Assembly: GCA_900764105.1 (NCBI GenBank)
Contig: CAAFMS010000014.1
Coordinates: 23,199 to 87,198 of the forward strand
DNA: 64,000 nucleotides
Reading direction: 5' to 3'
Source: Clostridia bacterium
GTDB taxonomy: Bacteria > Bacillota > Clostridia > Christensenellales > Borkfalkiaceae
The stretch's first letter is position 1. Each line of letters starts with the position of its first letter. Of this stretch, positions 35,886 to 43,402 are shown piece after piece. Position numbers and translations under genes: made by a program. Below the pieces are notes generated by a model that saw only the letters and a program-made list of their open reading frames with translations, made no database searches and was not told the origin of the DNA.

Positions 35886-35934
35886 ATCCCCTATCGGCGG
35901 CTATGCCGCCACTTCCCCCGAAGGAGGAAGCGAG
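35886..35934 (-). repeat. Two-stem repeat, inverted copy
   Basis: Read on the minus strand: CTCGCTTCCTCCTTCGGGGGAAG, then second stem GGCGG-CATAG-CCGCC, then GATAGGGGATA. Partner of the copy at 36068. Confidence 0.7.
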
Positions 35935-36067
35935 TTATATGATGTTTTGTTTTGCAAAGTGAACTTTACATTTCGATAAGTAAAATCTCTAAAATTTGAT
36001 TTGTTTTTTACGTCAAGATGTATTTGATATTTTTTATCTTAGATTTTGACTTTTAAAATACTATATC

Positions 36068-36130
36068 TTGCTTCCTCCTTCGGGGGAAGTGGCTTGACGA
36101 ATGAAATGAATGTCAAGACGATAGGGGATA
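36068..36130 (+). repeat. Two-stem repeat
   Basis: CTTGCTTCCTCC-TTC-GGGGGAAG, then CTTGAC...GTCAAG as the second stem, then ACGATAGGGGATA. Confidence 0.7.
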
Positions 36131-36165
36131 AAAACGAAAACTTATAGAATCAGTAATCGTTTCTC

Positions 36166-36231
36166 GGGACGCCATATTCTTAAAAATGCAAGCATTTTTA
36201 AGAGTTCTGCGTGGGCGTCGTCCCCTACGGC
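36166..36231 (+). repeat. CGGGACGCC element, copy 2
   Basis: Near-identical to 35717-35783; one visible change (GCGTCG for GCATCG). Confidence 0.7.
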
Positions 36232-36242
36232 TTCACTCAAAA

Positions 36243-36281
36243 CTTGCCGTCAGGTAAATATAACTTTGCGAAGCAAAATAT
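36243..36281 (+). repeat. Four-hairpin string repeat, short copy 5
   Basis: Only the first (TTGCC-gtca-GGtAA) and last (TTTGC-gaa-GCAAA) stems remain, joined by ATATAA. The two middle stems are missing, so the array can lose units. Confidence 0.6.
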
Positions 36282-36294
36282 GACTCTACTAAAT

Positions 36295-36327
36295 ACGCCG
36301 CAAAAATGTAGTGCATTTTTGCGGCGT
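36295..36327 (-). terminator. Hairpin downstream of the rpmH-jag operon
   Basis: ACGCCGCAAAAATG, loop TAGTG, CATTTTTGCGGCGT: a perfect 14-bp stem. T-rich sequence follows on the plus strand; on the minus strand it lies 170 bp past jag. Confidence 0.55.
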
Positions 36328-36495
36328 AATACTTCTTCTTTTTTTAATTTCTATAACGGCTTTCTTTTATCTTCCTTATACCCGACTTCGATCATAGATA
36401 ATTATAACAACCTCGGTTTTAGGATCTTTCAACGCTTTTATCGCGTTAGAACCCGTAAAAAGCCGCTATGATACCGATAAAGAACAATAACGGAA

Positions 36496-37359
36496 TTATT
36501 CGCCGTCGTTCTTTACGTTGTTGCTGTTTCCGAGAAACGTTCCGAAGCCGCTCGTCTTGGGTCTCGGCTGACGGGGAGCGAATTCTCTGCCGCCTTTAAA
36601 ACCGCCGTCTCTTCTGCCGCCCTTGAATTTACCGCCTCTGAATCCGTCTCTGCGGTCGCCACGGTCTCCGCGGTCGTTTCTGCCGCCTTTAAAATCTCTC
36701 TTTCCGCCTTGCGATCTCTTTTCAAAAATACCTTTATCGTTCGGGTCTTCGAGATTGTTCGGTATTATCGAAACGTATCTGTTCGGCTCTTTGCCTTCCG
36801 ACTGCGTTTTAACGTCCGCGCTCTCGGATAACGCCGAGTGAAGAATTCTTCTTTCGTACGGGTTCATAGGCTCTAAGTTGATTTTTCTGCCCATTCTGAC
36901 AGCCTTAGCCTCGAGTTTGTGAGCGAGCGCGACGAGCGTGTCCTCTCTCTTCGTTCTGTAATTTTCGCAGTCTACGACCACTCTTCTGTAATCGTCTCTG
37001 CCGATATTCGCAACCGCTCCCGCAAGAGATTGAAGAGCGTCCAGAACTTCGCCTCTGTAACCGATAACAGAGGGGGAGTCGGCGGTGATAACGTCTATAA
37101 CGACCTTTTCGTCCTCTTCGGAGAGTTTGCCTTTCGCGTTCACTCCCATAAGGTCCAAAAGTCCGTTTACGAACTCGACAGCCCTTTCGCCGTCCGATTT
37201 TTTAGCCGACATTTCTATTCTCGCTTTTTTCGCGCCGATGCCTAAAATACCTTTCGTGGGTTCTTCCAACACTTTCCAGACCGCTTTATCTTCGGTCAGA
37301 CCCAACTCTTTTAAACCGTTTTCAACCGCTTCCTGTACGGTTTTGCCTGTAAATTCCAT
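36496..37359 (-). CDS. jag: Jag/KhpB RNA-binding protein with Arg/Gly-rich tail
   Basis: 287 residues. Jag-N domain (1-50, FTGKTVQEAVENGLKELG), KH domain (about 75-140, SPSVIGYRGEVLDALQSLAG) and R3H domain (about 145-210, MNPYERRILHSAL). Residues 220-287 add a tail rich in RGG, RGD and KGG. Jag/KhpB (EloR) binds RNA with KhpA and affects cell elongation and sporulation in other Firmicutes. The tail is not usual for the family and resembles RGG-type RNA-binding extensions. It is the last gene of the rpmH operon. Confidence 0.93.
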   Translation of the reverse strand: MEFTGKTVQEAVENGLKELGLTEDKAVWKVLEEPTKGILGIGAKKARIEMSAKKSDGERAVEFVNGLLDLMGVNAKGKLSEEDEKVVIDVITADSPSVIGYRGEVLDALQSLAGAVANIGRDDYRRVVVDCENYRTKREDTLVALAHKLEAKAVRMGRKINLEPMNPYERRILHSALSESADVKTQSEGKEPNRYVSIIPNNLEDPNDKGIFEKRSQGGKRDFKGGRNDRGDRGDRRDGFRGGKFKGGRRDGGFKGGREFAPRQPRPKTSGFGTFLGNSNNVKNDGE

Positions 37360-37386
37360 AATATACTCCTTATTTTCAGATACCCT

Positions 37387-39018
37387 TTATCTCAACTTTC
37401 CGTATCTGTGATTTTCGATTCTCTCTTTCTCGAGTTTTTCCGCTTTTTTCTTGAACGACCTCTCGACTATAAAGTTGATAAGCAAAGTCGATCCCGTAGA
37501 GAGAAGCGAGTTTGTAATCATATATACCGAGAACGCCGCCGAATAAATAAACGCGAACACGCCGAACATAATCGGCATCATCCAGTTCATCATTTTCTGC
37601 GTGGATGCCGCAGTGGACGCGTCTCCTTCCACGGACGACAACTGAATCTGCGTTTTCTGCGTTTTGTTCATAATAACCGTAGAGCCGATCATAGACCCTA
37701 TCGATAAAACTACGAGGATAAACCAACCGTTTCCGTATTTGAAACTGAACCCCGTTTTCTTATAGTCGGCGAGGTAATAGGTAAGTTCGTTATACGTTTC
37801 TTCCTTCGCGAGAAGTCCTATTTTCTCCTGATTTTTCGATCCGCCGAGTTTTTCCACAAGTTTTTTGTGAGTGGGGATAACCGCCGACCACGCGCAGTCG
37901 GGCGCCCAGATATTCTTTATCCAAGGGAAAATTTTCGACTTCGCCTTGTTTCCTTTATAGGAAGTTTCGGCCGCTCTTCTCGCTTTTTCGAGAACTACCG
38001 TTTCTTTGTAATTTTTACCGATATAATCTTCGAGCGCGGTTTTCGCGACGAACGAGTTTGCTTCCGCCTCGAACGCTTCGCTTACTCCTTCGATTTTGAA
38101 ACACTCTTCGTAATTTATAATCTTGCCCTCTTCGCCGTCCTTGAAATACGCCGAAAGTTCGGGGCATTGTTCTATAAATTTTTGTAAATCGTATATAGCG
38201 TAGACTTGTCCGTCGTCGCTTTTGGTTATAATTTTATCGTTGACGAGCGATTTTATCTTTTCCGCGTCGAGTCTTTTAATAACGGCGTTCTGACAAGCGG
38301 AAACGTAGAGGGAATATATATCCTCCTGCGATTTATTGAATTCGCCGTTTTCAAAATACTTTCCGAGGTCGGAATATTTGCCGACGAGTTCGCCCGTTTT
38401 TGCTTTAACGAGTTCAAAATTCGTTCCGTCGTAGATAAAACAGCCGTCTAAACCGTCCTTTTTCAGTATATTTTCAAAGTTGAGTTCGTATCCGTTATCT
38501 TTTTTCGTTACGGTCGGATTATCGCCCTCGGTAAAGGAATTAACCGCTTCGTCGTAAGCCGCTCCCATATCTTTGAAAATATAAAATTCGCTTCGCTGAG
38601 AATAAGAGTTGAACGCTCCGATTACTATAAAGAAGAAAACGAGCGTAATAATTGTCGGCAGACAAGCCGAAAAGGCAGAGTAACCGTTCTTTTTGTAAAG
38701 AGCCGCTATTTTCTGCTGATATTTTACCTTATCGTTCGCGTATTGTTTCTGAAGTTTTTCGAGATCCTCTCTCATCTCTTCCATTTTTAAGGCGTTTTTC
38801 TTCATTGAAACCCTTGAAAAAACGTCGGGGGCGAGAGTAATCACCTTTAAAATTACGGTAAATAATATAACTCCGAGTCCTACGTCTCCGGAAAATTCTA
38901 TTATCTTGGCTATGATATTGCAAAGCCATTGATAACTTACCGTAAAATTGCCGAATGCGCCGCTGCCGTAGGATACGATAGTAGACGATGCCGCGGCAAG
39001 AACGTTAAAAAGATACAT
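37387..39018 (-). CDS. yidC: YidC-family membrane insertase with large insert
   Basis: 543 residues, about twice a typical Gram-positive YidC. The core is recognisable: membrane helix 1 with GLGVILFTVILKVITLAP, a cytoplasmic coiled hairpin with KMEEMREDLEKLQKQYANDK, the helix CLPTIITLVFFFIVIGAF, and C-terminal helices with FILVVLSIGSMIG and MNWMMPIMFGVFAF. A hydrophilic region (about 150-375) lies between the second and third helices, outside the membrane if the usual topology holds. YidC inserts and folds membrane proteins. It has no lipobox, unlike SpoIIIJ. Confidence 0.93.
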   Translation of the reverse strand: MYLFNVLAAASSTIVSYGSGAFGNFTVSYQWLCNIIAKIIEFSGDVGLGVILFTVILKVITLAPDVFSRVSMKKNALKMEEMREDLEKLQKQYANDKVKYQQKIAALYKKNGYSAFSACLPTIITLVFFFIVIGAFNSYSQRSEFYIFKDMGAAYDEAVNSFTEGDNPTVTKKDNGYELNFENILKKDGLDGCFIYDGTNFELVKAKTGELVGKYSDLGKYFENGEFNKSQEDIYSLYVSACQNAVIKRLDAEKIKSLVNDKIITKSDDGQVYAIYDLQKFIEQCPELSAYFKDGEEGKIINYEECFKIEGVSEAFEAEANSFVAKTALEDYIGKNYKETVVLEKARRAAETSYKGNKAKSKIFPWIKNIWAPDCAWSAVIPTHKKLVEKLGGSKNQEKIGLLAKEETYNELTYYLADYKKTGFSFKYGNGWFILVVLSIGSMIGSTVIMNKTQKTQIQLSSVEGDASTAASTQKMMNWMMPIMFGVFAFIYSAAFSVYMITNSLLSTGSTLLINFIVERSFKKKAEKLEKERIENHRYGKLR

Positions 39019-39066
39019 TTGACTCCTTTACTTACTAAAAAACAACGCTGATTTTCAAGCGTCGAT

Positions 39067-39318
39067 TCAAATAAGCCATTTAAGTTTGTTTTTGTTGTCG
39101 GGAACGGGGTCGAAACCGCCTTTATTGAAAGAATTACAACGAAGAACCCGCCATATAGTCAGGGCAAGTCCGGTAACGAAATTATGTTTCTCGAACGCCT
39201 CGATAGCGTAAACGCTGCAGGTAGGCGTAAAAATACACCCCGATTTAATGCCCGGGGATAAGTATTTTTTATAAAATTTGAGAATTTTTATAAAAATTTC
39301 GTTGAGTATTCTCATCAA
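39067..39318 (-). CDS. yidD: YidD membrane protein insertion efficiency factor
   Basis: 83 residues. Family motif YKKYLSPGIKSGCIFTPTCSVYAIEAF followed by GLALTIWRVLRCNSFNKGGFDPVP. It aids YidC-dependent insertion. It overlaps rnpA by 4 bp and sits in the standard position between rnpA and yidC. Confidence 0.97.
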   Translation of the reverse strand: MMRILNEIFIKILKFYKKYLSPGIKSGCIFTPTCSVYAIEAFEKHNFVTGLALTIWRVLRCNSFNKGGFDPVPDNKNKLKWLI

Positions 39319-39629
39319 AGGTTTTCCTTCTTTTTAAGGTAATTCATATCGGATAAAAATCTGTCGAAAGAATATTCTTCGGCAACCCTCGGCATAATCA
39401 CTATCCTGTAATTACGCTTTAAATCGGCAAAGGAATTTCTCGCGGCGGCTCGAAGTAGCCTTTTTATTCTGTTTCTTTGAACGGCGTTTCCGTGTTTTTT
39501 ACTGACCGAATAACCTATTTTGAAAGAGTCCGACGGAAAATACAGCATTGTAAGCGATTTTGAAAATCCTTTTTTACCTTTTCTGAAAAGTTTGTCGAAA
39601 TCGCTTTTTTTCTTCAATCTGTATATCAA
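39315..39629 (-). CDS. rnpA: Ribonuclease P protein component
   Basis: 104 residues. Typical start YRLKKKSDFDKLFRKGKK and the RNR box AVQRNRIKRLLRAAAR. It is the protein cofactor of RNase P, which trims tRNA 5' ends. The start lies 10 bp after the rpmH stop. Confidence 0.97.
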   Translation of the reverse strand: MIYRLKKKSDFDKLFRKGKKGFSKSLTMLYFPSDSFKIGYSVSKKHGNAVQRNRIKRLLRAAARNSFADLKRNYRIVIMPRVAEEYSFDRFLSDMNYLKKKENL

Positions 39630-39638
39630 AATTCCCGA

Positions 39639-39773
39639 TTAGTAAGAGAGTTTCTTACGTCCTTTGTTTCTTCTTCTTTTAAGAACGTTTCTTCCCGACT
39701 TGGTTGACATTCTCTTTCTGAAACCGTGTACTTTGTTTCTCGTTCTCTTTTTGGGTTGGTAAGTTCTTTTCAT
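39639..39773 (-). CDS. rpmH: Ribosomal protein bL34
   Basis: 44 residues beginning [20 protein letters not shown] and ending GRKKLSY. Full-length bL34, very Arg/Lys-rich. It sits in the conserved rpmH-rnpA-yidD-yidC-jag order and anchors this as the origin region. Confidence 0.98.
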   Translation of the reverse strand: MKRTYQPKKRTRNKVHGFRKRMSTKSGRNVLKRRRNKGRKKLSY

Positions 39774-39874
39774 ATTTTTTGCTCCTTTGCTTTTCCTCTC
39801 GTTTTAGTCGGTTTTCTCTTTTTTCGTCTGTTTTTTTATTCTAAAATCCCGACTGTGAAAACGTATGCCTAAGC

Positions 39875-39903
39875 ATTATATACGTTTTTTTATCGTTTGT
39901 CAA
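39875..39903 (-). promoter_or_regulatory. Consensus promoter of the rpmH operon
   Basis: On the minus strand TTGACA (39903-39898), 17-bp spacer and TATAAT (39880-39875), a perfect match. The expected leader before rpmH is about 95 nt. Confidence 0.85.
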
Positions 39904-39932
39904 ATATTTATCCGTCTTTTATCGTCTTACCT

Positions 39933-41036
39933 TTAAGAATTTATCCTTATAGGAAGAATCAGATAGAGATAGTCGTCGCCCGAATAAGGTCTTATGACGC
40001 ACGGCGAAATCGAACTGTTTAAATACATAACAACAAACTCGTCGCCCGCCGCTCTCAAAGCGTCGCATATATATTTCGAGTTGAACGCTATATTCAAATC
40101 GAGACCGTCTATATTCACGATCACGTTTTCGTTTACGTTGCCCGATTCGGAATTGGAAGATATTTTGATATTATTGTCCTTTATTTCGAGTTTTATAAGG
40201 TTTTTGGCCTCTTTGGCAACGACGGAAGCCCTCTCTAAACTGTTATAAAACGCCGATCTTCCGACCCTTACGGTAGTTGTGAATTCTCTCGGAATAATCT
40301 GTTCGTAATTTATAAACTCGCCCTCTAAAAGCCTCGTTATAAACACCGTTCCGTCAACTTCTATCATAAGACTTTTATCCTCGGATACGAGCGTTATTTC
40401 ATCGTCGTCTTTATCGAGAAGCCTCGCTATTTCCGAAACGGCTCTTGCGGGAACAACTATTTTAAAGTCCGACGTGGAATTGTTTATTTTCTTTTTCGCT
40501 ACCGCTAAGCGGAAACCGTCCAACGCCACGCAGGTTAATTCGTTGTCTTTAACCGAAAAGAGTTCGCCCTTTAAAATAGGTCTGCTCTCGTCCGTCGAGC
40601 AGGAAAAAACCGTTTTGTTTATAAGATCCTTAAAATCTTTCTGCAAAAGGGAAAACGCCTTTTCTCTGAGATCCTTTTTGATATTCGGAAACTCGTCCGC
40701 GTTTAAAGTGGAAAGATATACCTGAGACTGACCGTAGGTGATTTTCAACTTGCGGTCGTCCCCTATCATAAGTTCGACCTGATCTTCGCCTTCGAGTTTT
40801 TTAGTGAGTTCGGCGAAAAGTTTACCGGGAATAACCGAGACTCCCTCTTCAAACGTGTCCGTTTTTATCGTCTTTTCGATGGCTATTTCCATATCGGTCG
40901 CCGACAAAGTGAGTTCGTCGCCCTTTACGGTCATTTTTATTCCTTCCAAAATAGGGTTGGTGGTCTTTACGCTGATAGCCTTCGATACTTTCATTACCGC
41001 ATTGGACAAATCGTTGCCGTTTACCAGAAGTTTCAT
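39933..41036 (-). CDS. dnaN: DNA polymerase III beta subunit (sliding clamp)
   Basis: 367 residues in three clamp domains. It opens MKLLVNGNDLSNAVMKVSKA; the middle includes ELTCVALDGFRLAVAKK, and the end YLYLILPIRI is the usual C-terminus (normally a P-[VI]-R-[VLI] motif). GAGGAAAG precedes the ATG. It lies on the same strand as rpmH with only promoter sequence between, where many bacteria have dnaA. There is no dnaA or recF beside it. Confidence 0.97.
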   Translation of the reverse strand: MKLLVNGNDLSNAVMKVSKAISVKTTNPILEGIKMTVKGDELTLSATDMEIAIEKTIKTDTFEEGVSVIPGKLFAELTKKLEGEDQVELMIGDDRKLKITYGQSQVYLSTLNADEFPNIKKDLREKAFSLLQKDFKDLINKTVFSCSTDESRPILKGELFSVKDNELTCVALDGFRLAVAKKKINNSTSDFKIVVPARAVSEIARLLDKDDDEITLVSEDKSLMIEVDGTVFITRLLEGEFINYEQIIPREFTTTVRVGRSAFYNSLERASVVAKEAKNLIKLEIKDNNIKISSNSESGNVNENVIVNIDGLDLNIAFNSKYICDALRAAGDEFVVMYLNSSISPCVIRPYSGDDYLYLILPIRINS

Positions 41037-41468
41037 TTCGCTTTCCTCGCTGTGATTGATTAGATAATTTATTGTTTTATTTATAAAGAAGTAGTAGTAA
41101 TAGGTATCGGTTGAAATGTGGAAATCTCGGATTTTATTAAAAAAATCGTAGATTTTATCGCAGATTTTAAGAATTTAAAAAGTGTGAACAACCGCGTTTT
41201 TTCTGTGGAATAAAGGTTGAGAAAATGTTTATCGAACCTTTTTTCTGTGGATAAAAAATCTATCGGTACCTATATTACATAGTACCATTATATTATATAT
41301 AATATCATAAAAAAAATCAATCGTTAGAGAACGGTTTTTCCGAAATAAAATAAAAAAAATAAATGAAAAAGAAATCGAAAAAAGTTATCCACAGAGAAAA
41401 TAACAAATGTGGATAAATTATCAAGAATAAAGGTTGACAAGTAGTTGAAAAGTTTATAAAATGAAGTT
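41037..41468. other. oriC: Candidate replication origin (oriC)
   Basis: 432-bp gap between divergent dnaN and rsmG. It has three perfect DnaA boxes: TGTGGATAA at 41246-41254, TTATCCACA at 41385-41393 and TGTGGATAA at 41408-41416. Near-matches include TGTGGAATAA at 41204. Between the first and second boxes is a very AT-rich tract (41272-41375, including ATTATATATAATAT), suitable as an unwinding element. Gene content around it (dnaN, rpmH, rsmG) is typical of a Firmicutes origin. The dnaN promoter must lie within it on the minus strand. Confidence 0.8.
41434..41462 (+). promoter_or_regulatory. rsmG promoter, leaderless layout
   Basis: TTGACA (41434-41439), 17-bp spacer, TAAAAT (41457-41462). 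The rsmG ATG begins 7 nt after the -10 box and no Shine-Dalgarno sequence precedes it. Confidence 0.6.
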
Positions 41469-42149
41469 ATGAACAAATTGACGGTTAATTTAAGCGAAAA
41501 ACAAAGAGAATTGTTGAAAAAGTTTTTTAAAATTCTCGTAGAAGAAAACGAAAAGATAAATCTTACCTCGATTACCGAAGAAAAAGAGGTTTATATAAAA
41601 CATTTCGAGGACAGTTTGTCGGGCGCGGAATTTTTCCCCGAAGGAGCGAAAGTTATAGAAATAGGCTCGGGAGGAGGTTTTCCTTCCATACCTTTAAAAA
41701 TAACGAGAGACGACTTGAATTTTACTCTTTTGGAGGCGACTGGGAAAAAATGCGAATACCTGAAAAAAACGGGAGAAAAATTAGGGTTTAAAGACTATGA
41801 AGTTCTGAACGGTCGGGCGGAAGATTACGGAAAAAATCCGTTATATAGAGAAAAGTTCGACGTCGCGACGGCTCGGGCGGTTGCGAGACTCAATTCTCTT
41901 GCGGAATATTGCGTTCCCTTCGTAAAGGTCGGAGGACTTTTTATAGCGTATAAAGGAGACGCGGAAGAAGAAATAAGGGAAGCGGAGAAAGCAATCGGGG
42001 TGTTAGGCTGCGAAAAAGTAGAAGAAAAAATATTTGAACTTAGCGAAAATTACGGAAAAAGAAGAGTAATTGTCTATAAAAAAGTAAAAAATACTCCTCC
42101 CGAATATCCGAGAGGAAACGGAAAAGAGAAAAAAAATCCCATAAAATAA
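41469..42149 (+). CDS. rsmG: 16S rRNA (guanine-527-N7) methyltransferase
   Basis: 226 residues. The Rossmann methyltransferase has the SAM site VIEIGSGGGFPSIPLKI, then LLEATGKKCEYLKK, LNGRAEDYG and ATARAVARLNSLAEYC. It methylates G527 in the 530 loop of 16S rRNA. It lies right beside the oriC candidate, its normal place in Firmicutes, though here it runs away from the origin. The last 20 residues are a charged tail overlapping a terminator. Confidence 0.96.
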   Translation: MNKLTVNLSEKQRELLKKFFKILVEENEKINLTSITEEKEVYIKHFEDSLSGAEFFPEGAKVIEIGSGGGFPSIPLKITRDDLNFTLLEATGKKCEYLKKTGEKLGFKDYEVLNGRAEDYGKNPLYREKFDVATARAVARLNSLAEYCVPFVKVGGLFIAYKGDAEEEIREAEKAIGVLGCEKVEEKIFELSENYGKRRVIVYKKVKNTPPEYPRGNGKEKKNPIK

Positions 42150-42162
42150 CGGGATTTTTTTC
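42131..42162 (+). terminator. rsmG terminator
   Basis: AAAAAATCCC, loop ATAAAATAAC, GGGATTTTTTTC. The stop codon of rsmG lies inside the loop. Confidence 0.85.
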
Positions 42163-42182
42163 TTATATACTTATATATTTTG

Positions 42183-42632
42183 TCATTTTCCGACAATTTC
42201 TTTCAGATAAGACAGATCCAAAGCCCACTCGGGAACTAAGTTTCTGCGTTTGTGGTCCTCTACCGCTTTTCCGAGAGCCTTTCTGTAATCGGCGTAACTG
42301 CAGCCGTTCACTTCCATAAATTGTTTTATAGCCTTGTCCTCGTCGCCTTTAAGTTGGGTTCTGCCGATATGTATCACCGAGTGGCAAAGCGGACAAACCG
42401 CTATAATATCTTCGAGTTTTTGTATTCCTCTCTTCTCGTCGTAACTCCACCTCTCGTGCGCTTCGAGCCTTTCGGACGGCTTGCCGCAAATATCGCATTT
42501 TACGTCCGCTCTTTTATATACCATCTTTCTGAGTATATCCCACGCCTCTTTCGGAAGTACGCTTCTGAGGTTGGAATACCAACACCCGTCGGGTACCATT
42601 TCAAAGTCGAGTTTTAACTTTTTCTCATTCAT
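42183..42632 (-). CDS. HNH-type zinc-binding protein
   Basis: 149 residues. Two Cys pairs frame an HNH-like fold: CDICGKPSERLEAHERWSYD and CPLCHSVIHIGR. The LEAHE His and the following conserved residues resemble HNH endonucleases. Flanking helices are charged and no toxin or restriction partner is present. It is the third gene after rng and the thioesterase gene, 29 bp from the latter, so it may have a housekeeping role; the function is unknown. Confidence 0.7.
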   Translation of the reverse strand: MNEKKLKLDFEMVPDGCWYSNLRSVLPKEAWDILRKMVYKRADVKCDICGKPSERLEAHERWSYDEKRGIQKLEDIIAVCPLCHSVIHIGRTQLKGDEDKAIKQFMEVNGCSYADYRKALGKAVEDHKRRNLVPEWALDLSYLKEIVGK

Positions 42633-42661
42633 TACTTAACAAAAGTCCTCATATAAGTCGA

Positions 42662-43390
42662 TTAAACGTTATTTTTAACGCCTACGACCGCCCTGAAAAT
42701 CTCTTTTTCTCCGCTTTCGCATCTTAACGAATATCCGTTTTCGGTCTTACCGTAGAGTATCTCGAACTCGGAATCTCTTTTCATCTCGTTTATATAGTTT
42801 ATTTCAAAATAATCGACGCAGAAATCTCCCTCTTCGCTAAGAGCGTTCATTATAAAATCGAGATATCTCGTATTGTTGACGTGTCCGTTATGGTCGAGGT
42901 CGGTGAAATAAGTACGCGAGCGGAAAGATTTGTAACCGTCCGTCATAATCGGCGGTATTTTTTTCAGCGTTCCCTCGTATTGTCTTTTATCCGAATACTC
43001 TTCGCTATTATAAGTAAATTCGTTTCCGAACATCAGTTTTCTCGTCTCTAAGTTACATATACACCACATAGAAGAGCCTTTAATCAACTTATTGCCCGAC
43101 TTATCGGTAATTTCATATTCTCTGTCGAACTCAATTCCCTTGGGTTTCAAAGGGTAGGTAGTAATATTTAAAGGCTGCTCGAAAGAGGGGTAAGATATAA
43201 CGTCGTAACGGCATCTTATGAGCATCCACACGGCTTTTTTCTTGATTAAATCGTCAAATCCGACGCCTAATTTATCCGCGTGAAGAGAGGCGGCGTTCTG
43301 AAATTCGTCGAAAACAGCCGACGGTTTTATTCTGTCGTATACGTCGTAAGCGTTTATTTTAAACGCCGTGTTCAAAGTCAATTCGTTCAT
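42662..43390 (-). CDS. Acyl-ACP thioesterase, FatA-like
   Basis: 242 residues in a double hot-dog fold. Residues 1-125 form the first repeat (YDRIKPSAVFDEFQNAASLHADKLG) and 150-242 the second, with DHNGHVNNTRYLDFIMNAL carrying the conserved Asn-His pair seen in plant and bacterial acyl-ACP thioesterases. It releases fatty acids from acyl carrier protein. It follows rng after 12 bp without a ribosome-binding site, so translation is probably coupled. Confidence 0.92.
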   Translation of the reverse strand: MNELTLNTAFKINAYDVYDRIKPSAVFDEFQNAASLHADKLGVGFDDLIKKKAVWMLIRCRYDVISYPSFEQPLNITTYPLKPKGIEFDREYEITDKSGNKLIKGSSMWCICNLETRKLMFGNEFTYNSEEYSDKRQYEGTLKKIPPIMTDGYKSFRSRTYFTDLDHNGHVNNTRYLDFIMNALSEEGDFCVDYFEINYINEMKRDSEFEILYGKTENGYSLRCESGEKEIFRAVVGVKNNV

Positions 43391-43402
43391 AAAAATAAAA
43401 TA

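Larger units (their letters stand above)
35602..36495. other. Nearly 900 bp of repeats, no supported gene
   Basis: Holds three string-repeat copies, two copies of the CGGGACGCC element, an inverted pair of two-stem repeats and one strong hairpin. In 36330-36495 a minus-strand run reading like NAIKALKDPKTEVVIIIYD has no start codon or ribosome-binding site and could be gene debris. Confidence 0.65.

Noticed and set aside
19079..36281. CRISPR array
   Set aside because: The repeated units are hairpin strings with no regular spacer sequences, and no cas genes are in the window.
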